DNA of 64,000 nucleotides, taken from Cyrtodaria siliqua (Eukaryota > Mollusca > Bivalvia > Adapedonta > Hiatellidae). Positions 40,001 through 52,800 of the stretch are shown piece after piece (the stretch's first letter is position 1; every line of letters begins with the position of its first letter). The position numbers were made by a program, and so were the translations under genes. The stretch spans positions 310,001-374,000 of the forward strand of contig JAWPHD010000090.1 of NCBI GenBank assembly GCA_037043455.1, given 5' to 3'. The notes under the pieces were generated by a model. The model ran no database searches. It was given only the letters and a program-made list of their open reading frames with translations, and was not told the DNA's origin.

Positions 40001-43000
40001 CAGTTTGGTCAAGAAATCGCGAAGAGACGGTAAGATACAGACGTTGTACCATTAACATGACATAAATCATATTTCAATCAAAGAAAGTCCCAGGCATACA
40101 TGATTTACTATTAATGCTGCCTTGTTTGTTAGAGATTATAACATGGAGATATCTTTAAAATTTACATTGTCCCGTTTATTGTGATGACAATAGGGTAAGA
40201 GTGAGGTTTGGTGCGCCATAGTATCTGATTTAAACCCACAACGGTTCGAAGGCAGCAGCCCTATTGTCAACCCTTTTTTGTTTGTGATGTCTTATCTTGC
40301 CTTTTATTCATCTTTATAGTTGTTTGTTTCTCTGGGTGTTTGGGGTTGACCGTCGTCCTTGAATGCTACTTTTCCTGTTCGATTTTGTATCTACTTTTAC
40401 CTTGTCACATTGAAAAAAGGAACATGCACCCATCCAGTTTGGTCAATATCCCAGCAATATAAGCTGAGATCCAGAACTTGCACTCTAAACTGGACATGAC
40501 CTATATTTCGGACACAGCTGGTCACATTGACAAATATTTCGGTTCCTTCACCATGTCAGGTCGATAAGAGGGACAATGCAGTTTGATTAACCCTTAGCAT
40601 GCTAAGGGCGACTACAATAGCCTTTGCATCCATTGTAAACCCAGATCAGCCTGCGAGTGACTCGAAAGGCTGATCAGGGTTTACAATGTCCGGCTCTTCA
40701 TCAGTCATTTTTCCAAAACACCCCTTTGTAACATAAATGGAATGGTCTTAATTTAAAGAAGGACAGTCCATTAAACATTCATAGGGGGTTAAGGGTTAAT
40801 ATCCCACTTACACAAGCTGAAATTCAGAACTTGTAGCTTAAACCGGACCTGACCTGAAAGCAGGTCACAGCGACAAAAACGTGGTTTACCAAGTCTGGTT
40901 GATTTATATATGCATATTGATGCAGTTGGATAAATTTCCCACCAACAGAAGGTGAGGTTCAGAACTTGTATCCTACAACAAATGTGACCTATATTTCGGA
41001 GAAAGTAGGTCCCAGCGTCAAAAACATTGCCTCACCAAGTCAGGTCAGTGAGAGGAATATACGGATGCTGTTTGGGCGATATCCCTATCTTAAAAGTCAA
41101 GATAAACATAACTAGTACCTTAAATTCAACATAATCCGGACGCACTCACTAACACAATTAAGCACAGACACACACACTTACACCAAACACTAAAGTAATC
41201 CCTGAGTCAAGCTCTCTGCAAGCGAGCTCAACAAAAATTAAACTAAAACTTACTGAAATGTACAGGGGTTGTTTTTGTTAGAAACTCTGTGCTAAAGTTC
41301 ATTAGAATTTCTTGTAAAAAATATTGAAATTTTACCTTACTTACCTGGTCCTCTTACATTTTGTTATATGGTTAGGCTAAAACAAAATAAAAAAGTTTCT
41401 AACAAAGCCTTGAAGGAGAGGTTTCCATCTCATTCAGACGGTTTATGTAGTTTAATTACTATAAAACACTCTATAAAGCAACTTTAATTATGAAAGCGGC
41501 ATTGAGGTATTTTAATGCGTATAAACTTTATAGCAACTCCTCTAACAGACACTTTGTAGCATTCTTCTAACATACAAACATTGGATAAATCGTTGAAAGG
41601 TCAAAGTTCACTCCAAACAAGGCATTACCTGCTCGTTGTTGCTGATCTGTAGGAAACATTCAACATGCAACATTCGTTATGCAATACTGAGAAATACTAA
41701 ACAAACAATAAGCTCTACTTATAGCGCCACAACAAAATTCAAAAATTTATTAATAAAACAAGAGGTCAATGACCTTGAAGCTCTACTGATTGATTTTGAT
41801 TTCAGGAAGTAGTCGCTACAGACTTGTTTTTTGAAAATCTATTTTTAACCTTGGCGGCCATCTTGAATTTCCAGCCGACCTGAACTTTTGCTAGGATCAA
41901 TTAGACATTAAGAGCAACATTCCTGTGAAGTTTCATGAAAATCCGTCAAGTAGTTTCAGAGAAGTAGTCGCTACAAGTTTTCATTATATAACTCTATGTA
42001 AACAAAGATGGCCACTGGGAGCCATGTTTAACGTCAAATCAAAACGATTTTCAACAAGGACCAACACCATGTCATACTGATCATTTTAGAAAAAGTCCCA
42101 TATCAATATCTCTTATAGTTTTGAAGAAATAGTCACTACAAACTTATTTATTTTAAATCTATTTTTAGCTGTGGCGCCCATCTTTAATTTCCGGCCGACC
42201 TGAAATATTTCTAGGATCAACTAGACATCAAGAGCAACATTCCTGTGAAGTTTCATGAACATCCGTCAAGTAGTTTCAGAGGAGTAGTCGCTACAAGTTT
42301 TTACTATATAACTCTATGTAAACAAAGATGGCCACTGGCAGCCATGTTTAACGTCGAATCAAAATAATTTTCCAAAAGGATCAACATCATGTCATGCTGA
42401 TCATTTTAGAAAAAGTCCCATATCAATATCACTTATAGTTTTCAAGAAGTAGTCGCTACATACTTATTTTTAAAAAATCTATTTTTAGCTGTGATGGCCA
42501 TCTTGAATTTCTGGCAGATCTGAAATTTTGCTAGGATCAATTAGACATCAAGAGCAACATTCCTGTAAAGTTTCATGACAAACCGCCAAGCAGTTTCAGA
42601 GGAGTAGTCGCTACAAGTTTTTACTATATAACTCTATGTAAACAAAGATGGCCGCTGGCAGCCATGTTTAACGTTGAATCAAATTTTGACAAGGATCAAC
42701 ATCATGTCATGCTGATCATTTTAGAAAAAGTCCCATATCAATATCACTTAGGCCAAAAATAAAATTATGTTTGTTTCCCCTTCCCGACCCATGCAAAAAA
42801 GGGTTGGGTAGGTAGGTAGGTAAAATATTTTTTTTATTTCATCTCTTTTATTTGAGATCAAAACTGGAATACATGCTACCTATAAGACACATTTAAGACA
42901 AAAAAAAAAAAAAAAAAAATTAAATAAAAAAAAATAATTTTATTTTTGGCCTTATAGTTTTCAAGAAATAGTCGCTACAAACTTGTATTTTAAAACTCTA

Positions 43001-46000
43001 TTTTTAGCTTTGGCGGCCATCTTGGATTTCACATCAACATGAATTTTTGCTAGGATCAACTAGACTTTATGGGCAACATTTCTGTAAAGTTTCATGAATA
43101 TCCATCCAGTAGTTTCAGAGGAGTTGTCGCTACAAATAAAAGTTTACGGACAGACGGACGGACGCCGCACCACGGCATAAGCTCTGCTGATCTCTGATCA
43201 GTCGAGCTAAAAATATAAAATAAAATGACTGTGCTGCCTACTGTTTGCAGTTAAAAGTATTCAGGGCTAGGATCCCCAATGTCCCACTCAGGCTGCTCCA
43301 ACATCAGTCGGGCAAGTCACATGTCAAAGTACCTTATCGAAAGTCGGGCGTTGACAAATATCAAATTACCCCCAATAAACGACTGAACCGTCTGCTCAAT
43401 GTCTGTTGATTACAGTTTATTAGCTTTTAATCAGTATATTGCTTTATAAAAACACTTATCGCTTTCCAGTCCTGACTTTTGACATAATTCAATGGAATGC
43501 ATCGTATTATTTTATCTAGCCAATGGAAATGCTCATTACGAAATACGCATTAAAGTGCGCCAAAATATATAGTTAACGCAACATTTACATTAATGATCTA
43601 TATTAGTCCATGTCAAGGTCATTTTGTTGTACCGTAATTAAGCGGTTCTAACTGAAAACACAGCTATGATCCATTAGTTTGGCTAATCAAGTTCAAGTAA
43701 TTCCTTAGAAACAGACATAAATGTAGTTCCTTATAAACAGAATTAAACATAAAAACTTAACAGAAAATGAAAGACAATAATTAACCATATAGGTCAAGGG
43801 TCAAGGTCATTTGTGGAACTGCTCTGCGTTATTTAGCTGTATTATAGGTTACTGCATTTGCAAGCTCGTCGTCCTTTGCCAAAACAACTCGTTCCAAGTA
43901 AAGTTTAGCCATACAAATTCAATAACCTTTTTATTGTATACTTTCATATTGTTTTTGATCAATGTTAATTGTATGACTGTTACTTTTCATTGTATTTGTG
44001 TTATTTTTATAGCTTTTGATGGAATTCCTATCTTACCATTCAGTTTCATTTTGTGTGGATGATTATTTTGCGCGAAAACGACGTCGACGTCGGATGACGT
44101 CATTGAAAACATCAATGGATTTTCTGAAGTTTGTTTACCATTCGATAACGTTAAAAACAGTGGGTGAGTGACCATATGAATTATTTTATCAATTTTTGCC
44201 ATTAAAGGTTGAAAAAAAACTCGTATTTTTTTGTTGACACTATAGGAAGGATTCCGTTATTTTTATTTGAAAGTAGTTCCTTATTTCTATTTTGCAGCTC
44301 TTAGCAAGCACGAGCAAAAGTTCCCGTGCAATATCAATGAGTGCAATATCGTAGAATATTGCACGCTTAGCTCAATGCAAACTAAACGGGACAATATGAA
44401 AGTATACAATAATACCCAATATGCAGCTTGTTTGATCCAAGTATGGTTGACATGGTGCATGCTGTTACTGAGAAACAGAGCTCAGAGACAGAGTATATAG
44501 CGTATCTAACATGGTTTATTAAAATACTCAGTGCTGATTGGTTATTGGCCAGGTATTAAAATTCCTATCAATACCTCTGAAGTCAAGTACATTAGACGAC
44601 GTCATTTTAAACATCAGATAGAAAGAGCAATCCAATGGAATGCTTTATAATAAGCAACGCTACGTTCTAACAACACATTTGAATAGGATAAAGCTGTATA
44701 TTGTTCTCATTTGAAGTTGAAAGACAGGCATAACATTTGTCGTGAGAATTTTTTTTGTATTTACAACAAATTGTGTATCGTTAATGATACAAAAAAATAT
44801 GTCAGACAAGAAATAATATATTTCCAGCTGGTTTATCTTGTGCGAGATCAAAATCTGGTGGTAGGGACTTGCAACACGGCGACACCGCGGAACTGCAGCC
44901 GTTGGTAATCATGACCTTCAAGTCCCACCCATTAGGTATTGATCTGGGACAATATAAACCTGCTGGAAATATTTTATTTCTTAATTATTCACATTCCGGT
45001 TTTGCACGGCTTCAATTTTTTGTCTCGCTTTTTCGATAAAAATGGGTAAGATTATAAGCCCCTCCCATGTTATATACTTGGGACATGCAATTGATACACT
45101 AATGGCAAAGATAAGGATCTAATAGAAGAAAAAAAGCTCCCAGCATGCACCGTAAACACTCAGTTCCCAAAATGCAACAGGCCGATTTGACTGAATGGGT
45201 CAAAGACTTCATAAAACTACCCATGGTTGCTCAAAACTTTGACTGATTCAAATAGGATTCCTTAACCACATTAATACAGACCCAGTTGCATTCAAGTACC
45301 CCAAAAATGCATTCCATTTGCATACCGCTTGCACTCCGTTTGCATTCCGTCTTATTTTGAGTTTCTTTTCATGCATTAGTATATTCTAACACAACTCTTT
45401 TGTCAGGATAATTTTTGTATGTCATCGACTTCTCGCAGCTCAACTTTAAAATGTTCCAACTTCATTCTTGTTTGTATTACTAAAACCCAGTATTCAGTGA
45501 TGCTGTTTAAAAGTATACTTGGCAACCTTGATTTTTTTAAACGTCGCCACGTCCTGTTAGTTTTTTCTACATGACTTGCATATTTGCAAATCATTATTTT
45601 ATTTACTAATTATTTGAACTGTTTAAATCAAATTGTTTTTGTATATTGCTGATTATTGCAACAATAATATATTTAAACCTAAGGTAGAATAATGCAGAAA
45701 ACTTTTATTTTATATAATTAAATGAAAGCAGATTTAAACTCAAATACTGGTTCTTAACGCGAGGGGATATAGAGAATATCATGTTAGTGCTCCCCCGAGG
45801 CTGTGCAGAGGGCTTCATTTTTGTGTGTGCCGTACCTGATAAACTGGATACGATCAGGCACTAACATGATATTCTATTTATCATGTTGATCGTTTAAAAT
45901 CATTTAATTTACCTTTTTTCAAAAAAAAAATCCGTTCAAAAACACGAAGATGTTATCTCAGGCACAGTTTCTCGGCAAAATTTCACATTATCAACATAAA

Positions 46001-46810
46001 ATTTTGATGCTTGATAACTACACTTGGTAACTACTACTTCAAGGATGCCTTTGTCCCTTTAAGTAGTCAATAATCATTCGATCTCAAGTCAACTATCTTC
46101 TCAGATGTCATAAAAAGTTTGCAAATTCCATTCATGTTTATTCATGAACCAGAAGAGCACAGGGGTTATAACTGCTTGGTAATTGGAATAATAACCAGTC
46201 GGTAATACTTCTTCAGAAAACTAGGAAACTAGTCACATATAGATCAATTTAGTGGCCAAAATTCCTATGGAATTGAAAAACCCACAGAAATATGACAAGA
46301 AACTTTAACAAGAGGCCCAAGAGGGCCTGTGGACGCTCTACTGGCTAAAACAGCTCTTATAGATTTAGATAGATATAGCTCTCTTCTCCTAACTCTGTTA
46401 TTACTAACAAGATCTAGCTGGTTTTCAAAATTGTCCAAGATTTCATTGATATACCGCGCTTTGCACAACTAGACATCATACTGAGGCTTCCTGCCAAATT
46501 TTGTAGAAATCCAACAAGCCATTTAAGAGGAGTAGCGCCTACAAGAAATTTAAAATAAAAATGTCAAAGGGCCATAACTCCTGTCAAAATTCAGCGAACT
46601 GGAACAAAAGCGTGAAATGCACAACTAGACATCTTACCGATGCCTCCTGCCAAGTTTCGTCGAAATTCAACAAGGCATTTAGGATGAGTAGCGCCGACAA
46701 GAAATTTTAAAGTAAGTGTCAAGTAATTAAAAAGATAATGAATTTTTTTTTAAAAAAAAACAATAATTCAAATCAATCAATCAATAAAAAAAAATAAAAA
46801 AAATATGAAC

Positions 46811-46859
<49 letters not shown>

Positions 46860-49800
46860 AACAATTAAAAAAATAAAAAAAAATAAAAAAATAATCAAAT
46901 TCAAAAAAAAAAAAAAAAAAAAAAAATTAAATTCAAAAAAAAAAAAAATTAAAAAGAAATTAAAAAACTGTTACCCCCGGGGCGCGTCTAAATTTGACAC
47001 CAGGGTCACCATTTGAACAAACTTGGTAGAGGACCATAAGCTGATGCTACATGTAATACATGAGAGCTCTGTGCCATGTGGTTCCAGAGAAGAAGATTTT
47101 TTTCAGTTTTTGCCTATACAAGCCTAAGTAAAACTGTGACCCCCAGGGTGGGGCCAAATGTTACCAATGGGTCACCATTTGAACAGACTTGGTAGAAGAC
47201 CATAAGCTTATAGCAAATGCAAAATATTAAACCTCTGGCTCCTGCAGTTTCAGAGAAGAAGATTTTTTAAGTTTTTCCTATACATGTCTATGTAAAACAT
47301 GTGACCCTTGGGGCGGGGTCAAATGTGACCCAAGGGTCACAATTTGAACAAAGTTGGTAAAGGACCATAAGCTTATAGCAAGTGCAAAATATTAAACCTC
47401 TGGCTCTTGCAGTTCCAGAGAAGAAGATTTTTTTCAGTTTTTCCCTATACAAGCATTTATGTAAAACTGTGACGCCCGGGCCGGGGCCAGATGTGACCCC
47501 AGGGTCACCATTTGAACAAAATTGGTAAAGGACCATAAGCTTATAGCAACAGCAAAATATTAAACCTCTGGCTCTTGCAGTTTCAGAGATGAAGATTTTT
47601 TCAGTTTTTCCCTATACAGGTCTATGTAAAACATGTGACCCTTGGGGCAGGGCCAAATGTGACCCCAGGGTCACCATTTGAACAAACTTGGTAAAGGACC
47701 ATAAGCTTATAATAAATGTAAAATATCAAACCTCTGGCTCTTGTAGTTTCCGAGAAGAAGATTTTTAAAAAAAAAATCCTATATAAGTCTATGAAAAACT
47801 GTGACCCTCGGGGTGGGGACAAATTTGACCCTAGGGTCATCATTTGAACAAACTTAGTAGAGGACCTTAAGCTGATGCTACATGTAATAAATGAGAGCTC
47901 TGTGCTATGTGGTTCCAGAGAAGAAGATTTTTTTCAGTTTTCCCTATACAAGCCTATGTAAAACTGTGACCCCCGGGGTGGGGCCAAATGTGACCCCTGG
48001 GTCACCATTTGAACAAACTTGTTAGAGGACCACAAGCTTATAGCAAATTCAAAATATTAAACCTCTGGCTCTTGCAGTTTCAGAGAAGAAGATTTTTTAA
48101 GTTTTTCCCTATACATGTCTATGTAAAACATGTGACCCTTGAGGCGGGGCCAAATGTGACCCAAGGGTCACCATTTGAACAAACTTGGTAAAGGACCATA
48201 AGCTTATAGTAAATGCAAAATATCAAACCTCTGGCTGTTGTAGTTTCAGAGAAGAAGATTTTTAAAAAAAAAAATCCTATATAAGTCTATGTAAAACTGT
48301 GACCCCCGGGGCGGGGACAAATTTGACCCCAGGGTCACCATTTGAACAAACCTAGTAGAGGACCATAGGCTGATGCTACATGTAATACATGAGAGCTCTG
48401 TGCCTTGTGGTTTCAGAGAAGAAGATTTTTTAAAGTTTTTTCCTATATGTCTATATGAAAAACATGCAAAACCTCAATATACAAACTTTGGACCCCCATG
48501 GCACGGCCAATTTTGACCCCGGGGACTTTATTTGAACAATCTTGATAGTCTAGGCGTTGGCGATCATTTTAAAAGAAAAACTGTTGAAATCTGTCCAGCG
48601 GTTCTGGAGAAGAAGATTTTTTAAGGTTTCGACCATATGTGGTAATGGCAGCCATCTTGGATGTAGCGCTGACCTAATTTTAACAAATCTAAAAAGCATT
48701 CATCTAAGGATCATCCATGTGAAGTTTGGTCAAAATTAGCCAAGCGGTTTCTGAGGAGAAGTCGTTTGAAGAAAAGTTAACGGACGGACGGACGACGGAC
48801 GACGGACGGACGACGGACGACGGAAGACGGACAACACACCATCCCATAAGCTCTGCTGGCCCTTGGCCAGTAGAGCTAAAAATCGATACAGAAGATAAAA
48901 AAACAAGAGGTCAATGACCTTGAAGCTCTACTGATTGATTTTGATTTCAGGAAGTAGTCGCTACAGACTTGTTTTTTGAAAATCTATTTTTAACCGTTGC
49001 GGCCATCTTGAATTTCCGGCCGACCTGAAATTTTGCTAAGATCAATAAGACATTAAGAGCAACATTCCTGTGAAGTTTCATGAAAATCCGTCAGGTAGTT
49101 TCAAAGAAGTAGTCGCTACAAGTTTTCATTATATAACTCTATGTAAACAAAGCAGCCATGTTTAAGGTCAAATCAAAACGATTTTCGACAAGGACCAACA
49201 TCATGTCATACTGATCATTTTAGAAAAAGTCCCATATCAATATCTCTTATTGTTTTGAAGAAGTAGTCGCTACAAACTTATTTATTTTAAATCTATTTTT
49301 AGCTGTGGCGGCCATCTTGAATTTCCGGCCGACCTGAAATTTTTCTAGGATCAACTAGACATCAAGAGCAACATTCCTGTGAAGTTTCATGAACATCCGT
49401 CAAGTAGTTTCAGAGGAGTAGTCGCTACAAGTTTTTACTATATATAACTCTATGTAACCAAAGATGGCCACTGGCAGCCATGTTTAACGTCGAATCAAAA
49501 TAATTTTCCACAAGGATCTACATCATGTCATGCTGATCATTTTAGAAAAAGTCCCATATCAATATCACTTATAGTTTTCAAGAAGTAGTCGCTACAAACT
49601 TATTTTTTAAAAATCTATTTTTAGCTGTGAAGGCCATCTTGAATTTCCGGCCGACCTGAAATTTTGATAGGATCAATTAGACATCAAGAGCAACATTCCT
49701 GTAAAGTTTCATGACAATCCGCCAAGTAGTTTCAGAGGAGTAGTCGCTACAAGTTTTTACTATATAACTCTATGTAAACAAAGATGGCCGCTGGCAGCCA

Positions 49801-52800
49801 TGTTTAACGTTTAATCAAAACGATTTTTGACTAGGATCAACATCATGTAATGCTGATCATTTTAGAAAAAGTCCCATATCAATATCACTTATAGTTTTCA
49901 AGAAGTAGTCGCTACAAACTTATTTTTTAAAAATCTATTTTTAGCTGTGACGGCCATCTTGAATTTCCGGCCGACCTGAAATTTTTCTAGGATCAATCAG
50001 ACATCAAGAGCAACATTCCTGTAAAGTTTCATGAATATCCGCCAAGTAGTTTCAGAGAAGTAGTCGCTACAAGTTTTTACTATATAACTCTATGTAAACA
50101 AAGATGGCCACTGGCAGCCATGTTTAACGTCGAATCAAAATAATTTTCCAAAAGGATCAACATCATGTCATGCTGATCATTTTAGAAAAAGTCCCATATC
50201 AATATCACTTATAGTTTTCAAGAAGAAGTCGCTACAAACTTGTATTTTAAAACTCTATTTTTAGCTTTGGCGGCCATCTTGGATTTCACATCAACATGAA
50301 TTTTTGCTAGGATCAACTAGACTTTATGGGCAACATTTCTGTAAAGTTTCATGAATATCCATCCAGTAGTTTCAGCTGTGAAGTCGCTACAAGTTTTTAC
50401 TATATAACTCTATGTAAACAAAGATGGCCGCTGGCAGCCATGTTTAACGTTGAATCAAAACGATTTTTGACTAGGATCAACATCATGTCATGCTGATCAT
50501 TTTAGAAAAAGTCCCATATCAATATCACTTATAGTTTTCAAGAAGAAGTCGCTACAAACTTGTATTTTAAAACTCTATTTTTAGCTTTGGCGGCCATCTT
50601 GGATTTCACATCAACATGAATTTTTGCTAGGATCAACTAGACTTTATGGGCAACATTTCTGTAAAGTTTCATGAATATCCATCCAGTAGTTTCAGCTGTG
50701 AAGTCGCTACAAGTTTTTACTATATAACTCTATGTAAACAAAGATGGCCGCTGGCAGCCATGTTTAACGTTGAATCAAAACGATTTTTGACTAGGATCAA
50801 CATCATGTCATGCTGATCATTTTAGAAAAAGTCCCATATCAATATCACTTATAGTTTTCAAGAAGAAGTCGCTACAAACTTGTATTTTAAAACTCTATTT
50901 TTAGCTTTGGCGGCCATCTTGGATTTCACATCAACATGAATTTTTGCTAGGATCAACTAGACTTTATGGGCAACATTTCTGTAAAGTTTCATGAATATCC
51001 ATCCAGTAGTTTCAGCTGTGAAGTCGCTACAAGTTTTTACTATATAACTCTATGTAAACAAAGATGGCCGCTGGCAGCCATGTTTAACGTTGAATCAAAA
51101 CGATTTTTGACTAGGATCAACATCATGTCATGCTGATCATTTTAGAAAAAGTCCCATATCAATATCACTTATAGTTTTCAAGAAGAAGTCGCTACAAACT
51201 TGTATTTTAAAACTCTATTTTTAGCTTTGGCGGCCATCTTGGATTTCACATCAACATGAATTTTTGCTAGGATCAACTAGACTTTATGGGCAACATTTCT
51301 GTAAAGTTTCATGAATATCCATCCAGTAGTTTCAGCTGTGAAGTTGCTACAAATAAAAGTTTACGGACAGACGGACAGACGGACAGACAGACGGACGACG
51401 GACTCCGCACCACGGCATAAGCTCTGCTGATCTCTGATCAGTAGAGCTAAAAATGACTTGAACTTAAAAGAGATGTTCTAAATGAGTTTAACAGATTCGT
51501 AGAAAATGCTGACATCGCTGTCAAAAAGTTTAAGAGTTAAAAAAAGGAGGCTAAATGAAACAGTATGTTGCGAATTATATGCAATATTAAGTCTACAAGT
51601 GCCATATCATGATTCCTATTCTATCGTATATACACATTTGCATGTGCATGAACTCTTCTTTGACATGCTAGAGGAACTACTTTTAATTCGCGAAAGTCGT
51701 AATATTTATTATTTTATTTTAAATGGCTTTCCCCAAGGTTAAAATGTTGTTTTAATCAAAAGGTTGGATTAGCATTATACATTTGTTTTATTATCTATGC
51801 ATGTGTAAACGTCGATGAATCCTGCACAAATAAAAAAAAAAGTCCATTCAATTTGACTGTGATTCGGCAAAGTTTACACACAATTTAATCCTATAATAAC
51901 ATTATTAATTAGCTCTTATTCAAGGTATCTGCCTCATGTGGATTCCCAACTTGGCGAATGAGAGCAATATCCGTATTGGCACAAATGAGCTTGTATGGAC
52001 CCAGCTGATCTCAATTAAGATGCTCATGTGTCATGTTAATTCTGAACTGGGCCAACATGACCTGAACTGGGCCAACATGACCTGAACTAGGCCAACATGA
52101 CCTGAACTGGGCCAACATGACCTGAACTAGGCAAACATGACCTGAACTGGGCCAATACAAACTGAACTGAACCAATATGAACTGGGTAAATATCAGCTGA
52201 ACTGAGCCAACACGACCATGGCCAAAAGATAAGTAACGCAAGTTCTATATATTAAACTATTTGGATAGTTCTCTTAACACCATGCAATATTTGTTACCAA
52301 TACCTACATCTTTATTAAAATGCATATTAGAATGTGCTGCCTTGGATTACCAAAAATGAGGATAGTCTACGACAACACATTAAGTCAAATCAGGGGCATA
52401 GCTAGAGCATTCTGGAAGTGTACACAAGAAACATATTATGCTAGGTGATCTGGGAGAATTTCGCCCAGAAAAATGTTTTAGCAGATGCTCTGTGTTGCAT
52501 TTTGGGATTATTTCCCAACATGTTAAATACCCATTTTGACGATGAAAAGTTGATGACTTAGCCTGATTTTTTGAATTTCAATGAAAAATAAGAAAAGGAA
52601 AAATAGTTCCCTTATACCTACTTTCACTCATTTTTATTGGCATTATTTTAACTTTACACAAGTAGCTATGCCCCTGCAAAGACAGAAAATGGAGGAGTGA
52701 ACGTCAGCAACAATTGGGGATTTAGTGGGAATTTACATTGAACGTCTATCTACCTAGATCCTGAAAATGCCAGCTACTGCGGAAATTGAGGTATAAAACA

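Larger units (their letters stand above)
35815..41628 (-). other. AMPD intron (5.8 kb)
   Basis: Holds the 67-bp array, a pearl-like element, a 150-bp tandem repeat split by a piggyBac-type MITE, and a block at 37680-38400 rich in 'gaccttgacctttgacct' motifs typical of degenerate mollusc repeats. No gene other than the flanking exons. Confidence 0.55.

Noticed and set aside
47288..47843. Minus-strand frames in the 165-bp repeat region
   Set aside because: Repeated core units of a non-coding element, no protein family resemblance.
48780..48836. GACGGACG-rich run resembling a CRISPR or regulatory cluster
   Set aside because: Simple microsatellite zone that recurs before the right end of every pearl-like element here.
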